From an uncultured Myxococcales bacterium (GTDB taxonomy: Bacteria; Myxococcota_A; UBA9042), in the NCBI GenBank assembly GCA_903883645.1, contig CAISBR010000089.1:1-37392 (forward strand): 37,392 nucleotides of DNA, in the 5' to 3' direction. Below, in pieces: positions 1 to 7,022 of the stretch; the first letter of the stretch is position 1; the number at the start of each line of letters is the position of its first letter. The notes under the pieces were generated by a model that saw only the letters and a program-made list of their open reading frames with translations, did not search any database and was not told the origin of the DNA. The position numbers and the translations under genes were made by a program.

Positions 1-2
1 CG

Positions 3-104
3 CGGCTGGCGGCGGGGCAAAAGGCGCGGGCGGTGGAGTTTCCGCAGTGGAGCTTTCCGGGGCGGGCCGGGGTGTGGCCGCGGTGGCCGGGCTTGGATCA
101 ATAG
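3..104 (+). CDS. 3' end of an unidentified gene entering from the left edge (partial)
   Basis: Only the last 33 codons and a TAG stop are present. Among the three forward frames this one has by far the strongest G/C bias at third codon positions, matching the real genes of the window. The peptide ends in ...EFPQWSFPGRAGVWPRWPGLDQ-like sequence rich in Trp, Pro and Gly, which I do not recognise. It would converge on the porin gene that ends at 151. It could instead be non-coding GC-rich sequence. Confidence 0.4.
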   Translation, partial: RLAAGQKARAVEFPQWSFPGRAGVWPRWPGLDQ

Positions 105-136
105 TTAATACTTTCGAGGGGTAGAAAATGGATGCT
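101..136 (-). repeat. 3'-UTR element, copy 1 (after the FadL-like porin gene)
   Basis: On the minus strand this reads AGCATCCATTTTCTACC followed by a weaker TTCGAAAGTATTAACTAT-like half. About 26 of 36 positions match the copy at 6860-6895. It begins 14 nt after the porin stop codon, in the sense orientation of that gene. No hairpin precedes the T-rich part, so it is not a classical intrinsic terminator. Function unknown. Confidence 0.5.
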
Positions 137-160
137 TTCAAAAATCACTTTCAAAAATCA
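135..160. repeat. 13-bp perfect tandem duplication across the porin stop codon
   Basis: CTTTCAAAAATCA occurs twice head to tail (135-147 and 148-160). The right copy contains the end of the porin gene (Asp-Phe-stop, stop at 151-153). It looks like a recent slippage duplication at the 3' end; the reading frame is unaffected because the stop lies in the gene-proximal copy. Confidence 0.75.
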
Positions 161-1479
161 TGGTGCAGCGCGACGGCGAGATGCCAACTATCACCGTACA
201 CCGACGTGCCGCCGACGGGGTCGAAGGGGTCCGCTTTCAGCACGGTCCGTCGCATCAGGCTCGTCCACCCCAGGCCAACGTCGACTTGCAGTGGCTTGCG
301 CGTCAGGCTGAGCGGGTCGTCTAGGGTAATGCCCGCGCCAAAAGTAGCTGTCGTTGCTGGCGAATCGAGGTAGTTGGCTACCCCGTCTGCCTTGGGGAGG
401 GGCGTGGGCCGGTACTGCACACCCGTGCGCAGCGCGAGCTGTGGGTGCGGCCGCCACTCAACGCCGGCCCGCGGGACCACGATGTCTTGCGCCCCCATCG
501 GCACTGGCTGGTTGTGGGCATACAAGATATCTGCCTTTGTTCCGCCTGGTTGTACGAGCTGGGCGTTATCTAGGCTGAGCGTCACCGTCGGCGCCAGCGG
601 CGGCAGTTCCGACCAGCGCTGCCAAGCCAGCCCGCCCGTCCACAGCCACTTTCCGGTCTGCCACGAGCCCGCCGCGGCCAGTGTATCGGGCAGCCACAAT
701 CCTACGCCGGCAACGGCAAAGGTCATCATTCCAACCTGTTCTACGTTCACATTGAGCGGCAGCGCGTAGCGCACCTCCGACTTGCCGCGCCACACCAGCG
801 CCAAGCGCACATCGTCGCGGGGCAGCACCGTCACGCCAAGAATTGGAAAAACCTCTGTACTTAGATTTACTTGTAGCGACTTCGAGTCGACGCGGTGGTC
901 GAGCGGCGACAGCGCAATGTCCGACCGCCCCGACAGCGCCGTCAGCACCTGCCCCGAGGCGCCCAGCGTCATCCACGGCAGCGGCCGCACCGACACGCCA
1001 AACACGAGCGCCAGCCGGTCGCCCAGCGTGTCGTAGACCGGCAGCTGCGGGATGCGGTAGTCTAGGCTATCGAGCCGCGTAGGTCCGCTAATTGGCAGGT
1101 GAAATGCCACCGCGAGCGCCGCGCGATCCTGCAACCAACCGGGCAGAGGGGTCGACACCCCCATGTGCATCAGGTAGTTGTCTTGAGGTAGTCGGCTGGG
1201 CCACTCGGGCTGACCGCCGGTTCGATCGATGCCAAAGCGATTTAGGATCAGGTCTGTACCAAAGCCGAAGTGGATGTGCTTGGCGAGCACTAGGTTCGCC
1301 GGGTTTTCGTAGACAGCGTAGTAGTCGTCGCTGATTGCCTCGGACGCGTTGCCCATGGCGATGGCTCGTGGGCCAAATCCGTAGAGCTCAAGTGAGCTTG
1401 CGTGGGCGCTCGTCGCAACCAGGACTGCGCGCAGCGTCAGCAATGCAACCACCACCCACAGTACGCGCAGCCGAGTCAT
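151..1479 (-). CDS. FadL/OMPP1-like outer-membrane beta-barrel protein
   Basis: A 442-residue exported protein. A signal peptide with hydrophobic core VLWVVVALLTLRAVLVA ends near Ala-His-Ala. The mature N-terminus has the typical FadL/OMPP1/TodX layout, GFGPRAIAMGNASEA followed by YYAVYENPANL, meaning a Gly-rich hatch then an 'NPA' turn. The rest alternates beta strands and the chain ends in ...ALHHDF, a C-terminal Phe of the sort recognised by the BAM machinery. The family moves hydrophobic compounds across the outer membrane; the substrate here cannot be told. The ATG at 1479 lies 2 bp after the stop of the upstream DNA-glycosylase-like gene, so the two probably share a transcript. Longer upstream starts would bury the signal peptide. 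Confidence 0.8.
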   Translation of the reverse strand: MTRLRVLWVVVALLTLRAVLVATSAHASSLELYGFGPRAIAMGNASEAISDDYYAVYENPANLVLAKHIHFGFGTDLILNRFGIDRTGGQPEWPSRLPQDNYLMHMGVSTPLPGWLQDRAALAVAFHLPISGPTRLDSLDYRIPQLPVYDTLGDRLALVFGVSVRPLPWMTLGASGQVLTALSGRSDIALSPLDHRVDSKSLQVNLSTEVFPILGVTVLPRDDVRLALVWRGKSEVRYALPLNVNVEQVGMMTFAVAGVGLWLPDTLAAAGSWQTGKWLWTGGLAWQRWSELPPLAPTVTLSLDNAQLVQPGGTKADILYAHNQPVPMGAQDIVVPRAGVEWRPHPQLALRTGVQYRPTPLPKADGVANYLDSPATTATFGAGITLDDPLSLTRKPLQVDVGLGWTSLMRRTVLKADPFDPVGGTSVYGDSWHLAVALHHDF

Positions 1480-1481
1480 GC

Positions 1482-2330
1482 CTACCGCCGCAGGCCCAAG
1501 TGATTCATGAAGCTTTTCAGGTCGTCCCATGCCTCGCGCTTGCGGGCGGGCTCGGCAAGTAGTTCTTCGGGCGACCAGGTGCATAGGGTAGGAACGCCCC
1601 GAATCTCAAACCATTTTCCGCGAAGTTGCGCCAACGGGCGATTTTGCCGCAGAAGGAACTGCGCCGGCACCTCACCAAATGATAACAGCGACTTAGGCTG
1701 CACGACTTCCCACTGGCGGCTGAGCCAGCTACTGCAGGCGCGCGTGTCGGCCAAGTCGGGGCGTGTGCCGCCGCCGTGGCACAGACAGACGTGCGTCAGC
1801 CAGGCGTCGTCGCGGTGCAAGCCGATGGCGCCGATCATTTTATCTAGGAGTACGCCCACTTCGCCCTGGCCCACGCGCCCGGCTTCGTCGGTGCCGGCGC
1901 TGGGGGAGCCTAGCAAGATCAGTGTCTTGGCGATCGGATTGCCGCTGCCGAACACAACTCGGCTGCTGCCTTGGCGGCGTGGGCACTTGGCGCATGCAGC
2001 AGCCTCCGTGGCGAGGGCTTCGAGTGCGGCCTGGGCCTCGGGGCGGCGCGACACCCCTGCCAGTTGTGCCAGGGTTGGTGCTCCGGCTCGCTCCGCGGGC
2101 GCGGGTGAAACACGAGGACTTGCAGCAGGCTGTGGATGTTCGGGTCGTTGGTTGGCCACGGAGTGCGCCGGAGCCGGCCGCGCCTTGCGCACCACCTGGT
2201 CGACGCCGCCCCAGCGCGCCATTCGCAACGCCGCCGCCACCTGCCCAACGAGCTCGGCCACGGCCTGGTCGTCGTTCGGGTCAAAGGGGGGGGCAACCTG
2301 CGATTGGGACAAGGACATTTGGCTGCTCAT
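1482..2330 (-). CDS. Uracil-DNA glycosylase superfamily protein (family 4-like) with altered active-site motifs
   Basis: 282 residues: about 100 residues of Pro/Ala-rich, probably flexible sequence, then a family 4/5-type UDG fold. The four cysteines expected to hold a 4Fe-4S cluster are visible: CAKC (113, 116), the Cys pair at 182/184 and Cys199 in ACSSWLSRQ. The region following motif A (DEAGR...GVLLDKMI) and the C-terminal KREAWDDLK helix fit well. However, the usual GEAPG is GSPSAG (141-146) and the usual HPxxLL is TWSPEELL (251-258), so residues associated with catalysis are changed. It may be a divergent glycosylase or a non-catalytic DNA-binding relative. ATG 2330 is chosen because longer starts run into dapF on the other strand; Met at 2318 is an alternative. 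Confidence 0.75.
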   Translation of the reverse strand: MSSQMSLSQSQVAPPFDPNDDQAVAELVGQVAAALRMARWGGVDQVVRKARPAPAHSVANQRPEHPQPAASPRVSPAPAERAGAPTLAQLAGVSRRPEAQAALEALATEAAACAKCPRRQGSSRVVFGSGNPIAKTLILLGSPSAGTDEAGRVGQGEVGVLLDKMIGAIGLHRDDAWLTHVCLCHGGGTRPDLADTRACSSWLSRQWEVVQPKSLLSFGEVPAQFLLRQNRPLAQLRGKWFEIRGVPTLCTWSPEELLAEPARKREAWDDLKSFMNHLGLRR

Positions 2331-2441
2331 CGATCCGCGGCGCGCGCTGCGTCCCCCAAGGATACGGCAAGCGGCGGCGATGCTCCAGCGCGTTGGCGTT
2401 TGACCAAAAGTTTCGGCATCATTGCGCCCGAGGTTTGTCGG

Positions 2442-3344
2442 ATGCTGCTCCAATTCGCAAAATTGCATGGTCTTGGCAACGATTTTGTAGTCGTCGACGC
2501 GCGTTCGGGCGGCCAGGCAAATGGCCGTTGGCCAGCGCTCGCGGCGCAAGCCCAGGTGACTCTGGTGCAAAGCGTCTGCGATCGCCACACCGGCATCGGC
2601 GCCGACGGGGTGCTGCTATGGACTGGCTCGCTGGCCGCGCCGCGTATGACGGTCATCAACGCCGATGGCAGCCAGCCCGAGATGTGCGGCAATGGTCTGC
2701 GTTGTTTCGTAAAGTATTTGGCTGATTTGCATGGTGTGCTTGGCGACGCGATCGCCGTGGAAACCGGCGCCGGGCTGCGCACCTGCCGGCTCTTTCGCGA
2801 TGCGGCGGGGCAGGTGACCGAAGTGGCGATCGACATGGGTCAGGCCGACTGGAGTGCCGATGCTGTGCATCTCGATCAAAAAGAGCCCATGATTGCGCAG
2901 GCTTGGCGCCTAAGCGGCCACGATTTTGAGCTTTCGGCTTTGTCGATGGGCAACCCGCACGCGGTGACGTTTTCGCCTTTTGTCCCCGACGCGCTGCAGG
3001 TGCTGGGGCCGCAACTCTCAAATCATCCACAGTTTTTGCAGCAGACCAATGTCGAATTCGTGCGTGTTGAGGGCCAAGGCGACGCGCTGCGGCTGGTGGT
3101 GAGCGTGTTCGAGCGCGGCTGCGGCTGGACCCAAGCCTGTGGCACTGGCGCCACGGCCGTGGCCTTTGAGGCGCTGCGCCGCGGAATCACCCAACAAAAT
3201 CGCGAAGTAGCGGTGGTCTTGCCCGGTGGGTCGCTGCTCATCGCCATCGGCGACAACGGCCGCGCGGTGATGCGGGGCCCGGCAAAGCTGGTGTTTACGG
3301 GGTCGCTCGACCTGGACCCATGGCTAGCTGGCGGCGCCGCTTGA
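2442..3344 (+). CDS. dapF: Diaminopimelate epimerase
   Basis: Cytoplasmic enzyme that interconverts LL- and meso-diaminopimelate, the last steps toward lysine and the peptidoglycan cross-linking residue. 300 residues, slightly longer than the usual ~275. It starts MLLQFAKLHGLGNDF, the family's N-terminal signature. The two catalytic cysteines are in MCGNGLRCF (Cys82) and QACGTGATA (Cys233), and the substrate-binding NPH (171-173) and ERG motifs are present. ATG 2442 is chosen because the family begins exactly here; the frame is open further upstream. The stop TGA overlaps the next gene's ATG (TGATG), so the two are likely translationally coupled. Confidence 0.95.
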   Translation: MLLQFAKLHGLGNDFVVVDARSGGQANGRWPALAAQAQVTLVQSVCDRHTGIGADGVLLWTGSLAAPRMTVINADGSQPEMCGNGLRCFVKYLADLHGVLGDAIAVETGAGLRTCRLFRDAAGQVTEVAIDMGQADWSADAVHLDQKEPMIAQAWRLSGHDFELSALSMGNPHAVTFSPFVPDALQVLGPQLSNHPQFLQQTNVEFVRVEGQGDALRLVVSVFERGCGWTQACGTGATAVAFEALRRGITQQNREVAVVLPGGSLLIAIGDNGRAVMRGPAKLVFTGSLDLDPWLAGGAA

Positions 3345-4657
3345 TGGGCCGCAAGCCCTTGCCCTTGCTGCCAAAAATCATTTTGATTGTGGGGTTGCTG
3401 CTGCTCGCTGACCCCGCTGCGGCCGCGGCCCACGACCCGGTGGCCCCGGTAGCCCTGCAGTTGACGCTGGTGCTGACCGGGGCGCTGCTTGCCGGCTTCG
3501 TGGCGACCCGTCTCAAGCAGCCGGCGGTGATGGGCGAGCTGCTCTTTGGCGTGATCGTGGCGAACCTGGGCTTGGGCTTTGCGGTAGAACTGCGCGACTC
3601 GCCAGCGATTGATCTGCTTGGCCGCATTGGTGTGCTGCTGCTGTTGTTCGAGGTGGGGCTCGAGTCGAGCGTGCGGCAGTTGCTGCGGGTGGGGCTCTCG
3701 GCGTTGCTGGTGGCGACCATTGGCGTCGCGACGCCGCTGCTGCTGGGTTGGTGGGTGGCCGCGCAGCTTTTGCCTGCAGGATCAAGCATGTTTGCCCCGT
3801 TGTTCTTGGGGGCGACCTTGACGGCGACCTCGGTGGGGATTACTGCGCGGGTGCTGCAAGAGCTGGGGGCTCTAGACCGCCCAGAATCGCGGGTGATTTT
3901 GGGCGCCGCCGTGATCGACGATGTGCTCGGTCTGATGGTGCTGGCGGTTGTCGCGGCACTGGTCGGAGCGGCCAACGCGGGCGAGTCGCTGGCGGTGGGG
4001 CCGATCGTACTCATCATCGCCAAGGGGCTGGCGTTCTTGGCAGTTTCGCTGGCGCTGGGTGTGTGGGCGACGCCGTGGTTCTTTAGGTGGGCGGCGCGGT
4101 TGCGGCACCCCTCGACGCTGCTGGCGCTGGGCATGGGGCTGTGTTTTGGCCTGGCCTGGGCGGCAGATGCGGCCGGTCTGGCGCCGCTGGTGGGTGCGTT
4201 TGCTGCGGGTCTAGTGCTCGAAAGGGCGCATAGCGAGCCGTACCGGGCGCAGGGCGAGCGCGGTCTCGAAGAGCTTGTGCACCCGATCGCTCAGCTGTTT
4301 GTGCCTCTATTTTTTGTGCAAATTGGCCTGCGTACCGACTTGCGGGCACTGCTGCAGCCGGGGGCGCTGGGGCTGAGTGCGGCGCTCATTGCGGTGGCTA
4401 TTGTCAGTAAGCAGGCCTGTTCGCTGATGGTTTTGCAGAGCAAGGGGCCGGTTGACCGCCTGCTGGTGGGCTTTGGCATGATTCCGCGGGGCGAGGTGGG
4501 CTTGATTTTTGCGGGCGTCGGCGCGGGGTTGCATGTGGCCGGCCAGCCGGTGCTGGGTGCAGCCGAGTACGCGGCCGTAGTGGCGATGGTTCTGGCGACG
4601 ACGCTGCTGACTCCTCCGCTGCTGCAGTGGCGACTCAGGCGGCTTGTAAGGGCTTGA
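3344..4657 (+). CDS. CPA2-family cation/proton antiporter (KefB/NapA-like membrane domain)
   Basis: 437-residue integral inner-membrane protein with about 12-13 hydrophobic segments. Near residue 190 it has the AAVIDDVLGL motif containing the paired Asp of CPA2 transporters, and LKQPAVMGELLFGVIVANLGLG after the first helices is typical of the Na+/H+ exchanger domain. No C-terminal TrkA-N/RCK domain follows, so it is the short, membrane-only type. Ion specificity (Na+, K+ or other) cannot be inferred. ATG 3344 overlaps the dapF stop as TGATG; an in-frame ATG at 3320, inside dapF, would add eight residues (MASWRRRL). The first hydrophobic stretch ends in ADPAAAAAHD and could be a cleaved signal peptide. 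Confidence 0.85.
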   Translation: MGRKPLPLLPKIILIVGLLLLADPAAAAAHDPVAPVALQLTLVLTGALLAGFVATRLKQPAVMGELLFGVIVANLGLGFAVELRDSPAIDLLGRIGVLLLLFEVGLESSVRQLLRVGLSALLVATIGVATPLLLGWWVAAQLLPAGSSMFAPLFLGATLTATSVGITARVLQELGALDRPESRVILGAAVIDDVLGLMVLAVVAALVGAANAGESLAVGPIVLIIAKGLAFLAVSLALGVWATPWFFRWAARLRHPSTLLALGMGLCFGLAWAADAAGLAPLVGAFAAGLVLERAHSEPYRAQGERGLEELVHPIAQLFVPLFFVQIGLRTDLRALLQPGALGLSAALIAVAIVSKQACSLMVLQSKGPVDRLLVGFGMIPRGEVGLIFAGVGAGLHVAGQPVLGAAEYAAVVAMVLATTLLTPPLLQWRLRRLVRA

Positions 4658-4789
4658 AGTTGTTCGAAGGTTTTGCGAATCCGCCCGTCTTGCGTCCTCA
4701 AGCCTAGTGCGCCACCCCAGGTGCAGCCCATCGCCCCCTTTGCTACACTCCTGGCCCCGCGCACCCGGCGCGACCCTACGAGGACCACG

Positions 4790-6709
4790 ATGAGCGACGA
4801 GAACCAGCAGCCCCAGGGCTCGCAAGAGCAGACGAATACGGCCCTTTTTGCCTTGAGCCAGGGTTTTACTTTCGCCAATAACCGTGTCGAGGGCGAAGAG
4901 ACGCGCGGCAAGCGCCTGCAGCGTCTGCGCCACTCGGCGGCCCACGTGATGGCCGAGGCCGTGCAACAGCTCTTCCCCACTGCGCAATTTGGCGCGGGGC
5001 CGGCGATCGAGCACGGCTTCTACTACGACATCTTGCTGCCACGGCCGCTAACGCCCGAGGATCTAGAAGAAATTGAGCGGCGGATGAAGAAGCTCATCAA
5101 GCGCGGCTGGCCCTTCCAGGTGGTGCAGGTACCGCTGGATGCCGCCCGCGAGCTGTTTGCCGGTGCGGACCAGCCATTTAAGTTAGAGATTATTGAGAAA
5201 ATTGAGCGCGAGCAGGGCACGGCCGAAGCGACGCTGTACCGGCAGAACCAGTTTGTCGACTTGTGCGCCGGCCCGCATATCAGCTCGACCAGTAAGCTTA
5301 AGTTTTACAAGCTGTTGCGCACATCGGGCGCCTATTGGCGCGGCGATGCCACCAAGCCGATGCTGCAGCGCATCTACGGTACCGCGTGGGAAACGCAAGA
5401 GGATCTCGACTCTTACCTCAACTTTCTCGAAGAGGCCAAGAAGCGCAACCACAAGCGCTTGGGCGCCGAGCTCGACCTGTTCCACTTCCACCAAGAGGCC
5501 CCGGGCGCCGCGTTTTGGACGCCCAAAGGCTTTACGATGGTGCAGGCGCTGCAGGCCTACTGGCGCGAGCTGGGGACACGTCGCGGCTACCAAGAGATTT
5601 GGAACCCCATGCTTTACAAGAAGGATTTGTACATCCGCTCGGGGCATTACACGCACTACAAAGACGATATGTTCATCTTCAAGCACGAGCACGAAGAGAC
5701 CGAATATTGCCTAAAGCCTATGAACTGCCCGGATACATTCTTGTATTACACCAGCAAGAAGCGCTCGTTCCGCGAGCTGCCGCTGCGCATTGCCGAGGGT
5801 GGTATCCTGCACCGCAACGAAATGGCCGGCGCTTTGAACGGTTTGTTCCGCGTGCGGCAGTTCATGCAAGACGATGCGCATATCTTCGTGATGCCCGAGC
5901 AAGTCGAGAGCGAGATTTTTGAGGTGCTCGACATCGTGCGCGAGGTGTATTCGCTCTTTAACCTGAGCTACTCGTTTACGCTGTCGACGCGTAACCCCGA
6001 GAAATTTATGGGCGAAATTGAGTCGTGGGACAAGGCGGAGCTGGACCTGAAGGCTGCGCTCGACAAGGGCGGCTTTGCCTACAGCGTCGACGAGGGCGGT
6101 GGCGCGTTCTATGGGCCCAAAATCGACATCAAAATCGACGATTGCCTGGGTCGCAAGTGGCAATGCGCGACCGTGCAGCTCGATTTTCAGCAGCCCATCA
6201 ACTTTGAGATGAAGTACACGGCCAGCGACAACACGCCGCAGCGGCCGATCGTGATTCACCGTGCGATTTTCGGCAGTTTCGAGCGGTTTATCGGCGTGCT
6301 GCTTGAACACACCGCCGGCGCGTTGCCCACGTGGCTGAGCCCGGTGCAGGCGGTGGTCGTGCCGATCTCCGACAAGACCATCGACTACGCGTGGACCGTT
6401 TGCAAGCACCTGCAGGCGAAGGGGATTCGCGCCGAAGTCGACGATCGCGGCGAGAAGATGCAGTACAAGATCCGTGAGGCCGAGATGAAGAAGACCCCGT
6501 ACATGCTGGTGGTGGGCGAGAAAGAGGCTGCCGAGGGCCTTGTGTCGCTGCGCACCTACAAAGACGGGCAGCGGCCGCCGAGTCCGTACCAGGCCGTGGC
6601 CGACGAGATTGCGCAGAAGATTGCGGCGCGCGAATTCGATGTAGAGATCAAGCCCTTGCGTGCATTTGATGCCGACGACGGCGCTGCGGCCGAGGGCGAC
6701 GAGTACTAG
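4790..6709 (+). CDS. thrS: Threonyl-tRNA synthetase lacking the N-terminal TGS domain
   Basis: Charges tRNA-Thr. 639 residues from ATG 4790, preceded by AGGA 9-12 nt upstream. After a ~45-residue polar N-terminus, in place of the usual TGS domain, comes the editing domain with HSAAH (48-52) and CAGPH (159-163). The class II catalytic core follows with zinc ligands Cys313 (MNCP), His364 (DDAHIF) and His490 (VIHRAIFGSF), motif 2 around LHRNEMAGALNGLFRVRQ, and a C-terminal anticodon-binding domain (VQAVVVPISDKT onward). The chain ends in a ~20-residue acidic tail (DADDGAAAEGDEY). The core resembles the NCPDTFLYY/LHRNE variant rather than the E. coli type. The open frame extends upstream only to a TTG at 4673 with no TGS-like sequence. 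Confidence 0.95.
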   Translation: MSDENQQPQGSQEQTNTALFALSQGFTFANNRVEGEETRGKRLQRLRHSAAHVMAEAVQQLFPTAQFGAGPAIEHGFYYDILLPRPLTPEDLEEIERRMKKLIKRGWPFQVVQVPLDAARELFAGADQPFKLEIIEKIEREQGTAEATLYRQNQFVDLCAGPHISSTSKLKFYKLLRTSGAYWRGDATKPMLQRIYGTAWETQEDLDSYLNFLEEAKKRNHKRLGAELDLFHFHQEAPGAAFWTPKGFTMVQALQAYWRELGTRRGYQEIWNPMLYKKDLYIRSGHYTHYKDDMFIFKHEHEETEYCLKPMNCPDTFLYYTSKKRSFRELPLRIAEGGILHRNEMAGALNGLFRVRQFMQDDAHIFVMPEQVESEIFEVLDIVREVYSLFNLSYSFTLSTRNPEKFMGEIESWDKAELDLKAALDKGGFAYSVDEGGGAFYGPKIDIKIDDCLGRKWQCATVQLDFQQPINFEMKYTASDNTPQRPIVIHRAIFGSFERFIGVLLEHTAGALPTWLSPVQAVVVPISDKTIDYAWTVCKHLQAKGIRAEVDDRGEKMQYKIREAEMKKTPYMLVVGEKEAAEGLVSLRTYKDGQRPPSPYQAVADEIAQKIAAREFDVEIKPLRAFDADDGAAAEGDEY

Positions 6710-6718
6710 CGGCAGAAG

Positions 6719-6754
6719 AGCATCCTTTTTCTACTGCTTGAAATGATTCAGGAC
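6719..6754 (+). repeat. 3'-UTR element, copy 2 (after thrS)
   Basis: Begins AGCATCCTTTTTCTACTG and ends with TTGAAATGATTCAGGAC. It starts 10 nt after the thrS stop. 30 of 36 positions match the copy at 6860-6895, including an identical first 15 bases. Confidence 0.65.
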
Positions 6755-6859
6755 AGCCACCCGGCCGGACTCTAGACCCCAGCTTAGCTAGCCGCGGCGA
6801 GGCCAAAGCCGCAGGGGCAGCAGAGCCCGAGTGTCGCCGAAGGTTGCCCACGACAAACA

Positions 6860-6895
6860 AGCATCCTTTTTCTAGTCACTGAAATTATTAAGGAC
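6860..6895 (+). repeat. 3'-UTR element, copy 3
   Basis: Begins AGCATCCTTTTTCTAGTC and ends CTGAAATTATTAAGGAC. It lies 141 bp downstream of copy 2 in the same orientation. No upstream stem is visible, so a simple intrinsic terminator is unlikely. Confidence 0.65.
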
Positions 6896-7022
6896 TGTCG
6901 CTTCCCCGCCGGCCGCCATCGTCGGCGACAAGATCAGGTGACACACCCCGCGCGCGCCACCCCTACAATGCACAGCGACTGCGCCCGCCATGGGCGCCCG
7001 CCGCGGCAAGGGGAGCAGCAAA

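Larger units (their letters stand above)
6710..7022. other. 313-bp non-coding interval with two copies of the 3'-UTR element
   Basis: No convincing gene. It contains two direct copies of the ~36-nt element at 6719-6754 and 6860-6895, each followed by C/G-rich sequence with CCGGCC. The right part is the leader of ccsBA, with AAGGGGAG at about 7008-7015 as its ribosome-binding site. No clear sigma-70 promoter was recognised. Confidence 0.6.

Noticed and set aside
2136..2441. Upstream extension of the dapF frame (about 100 codons)
   Set aside because: The sequence is antisense to the glycosylase-like gene and does not resemble a DapF N-terminus, whereas MLLQFAKLHGLGNDF at 2442 does.
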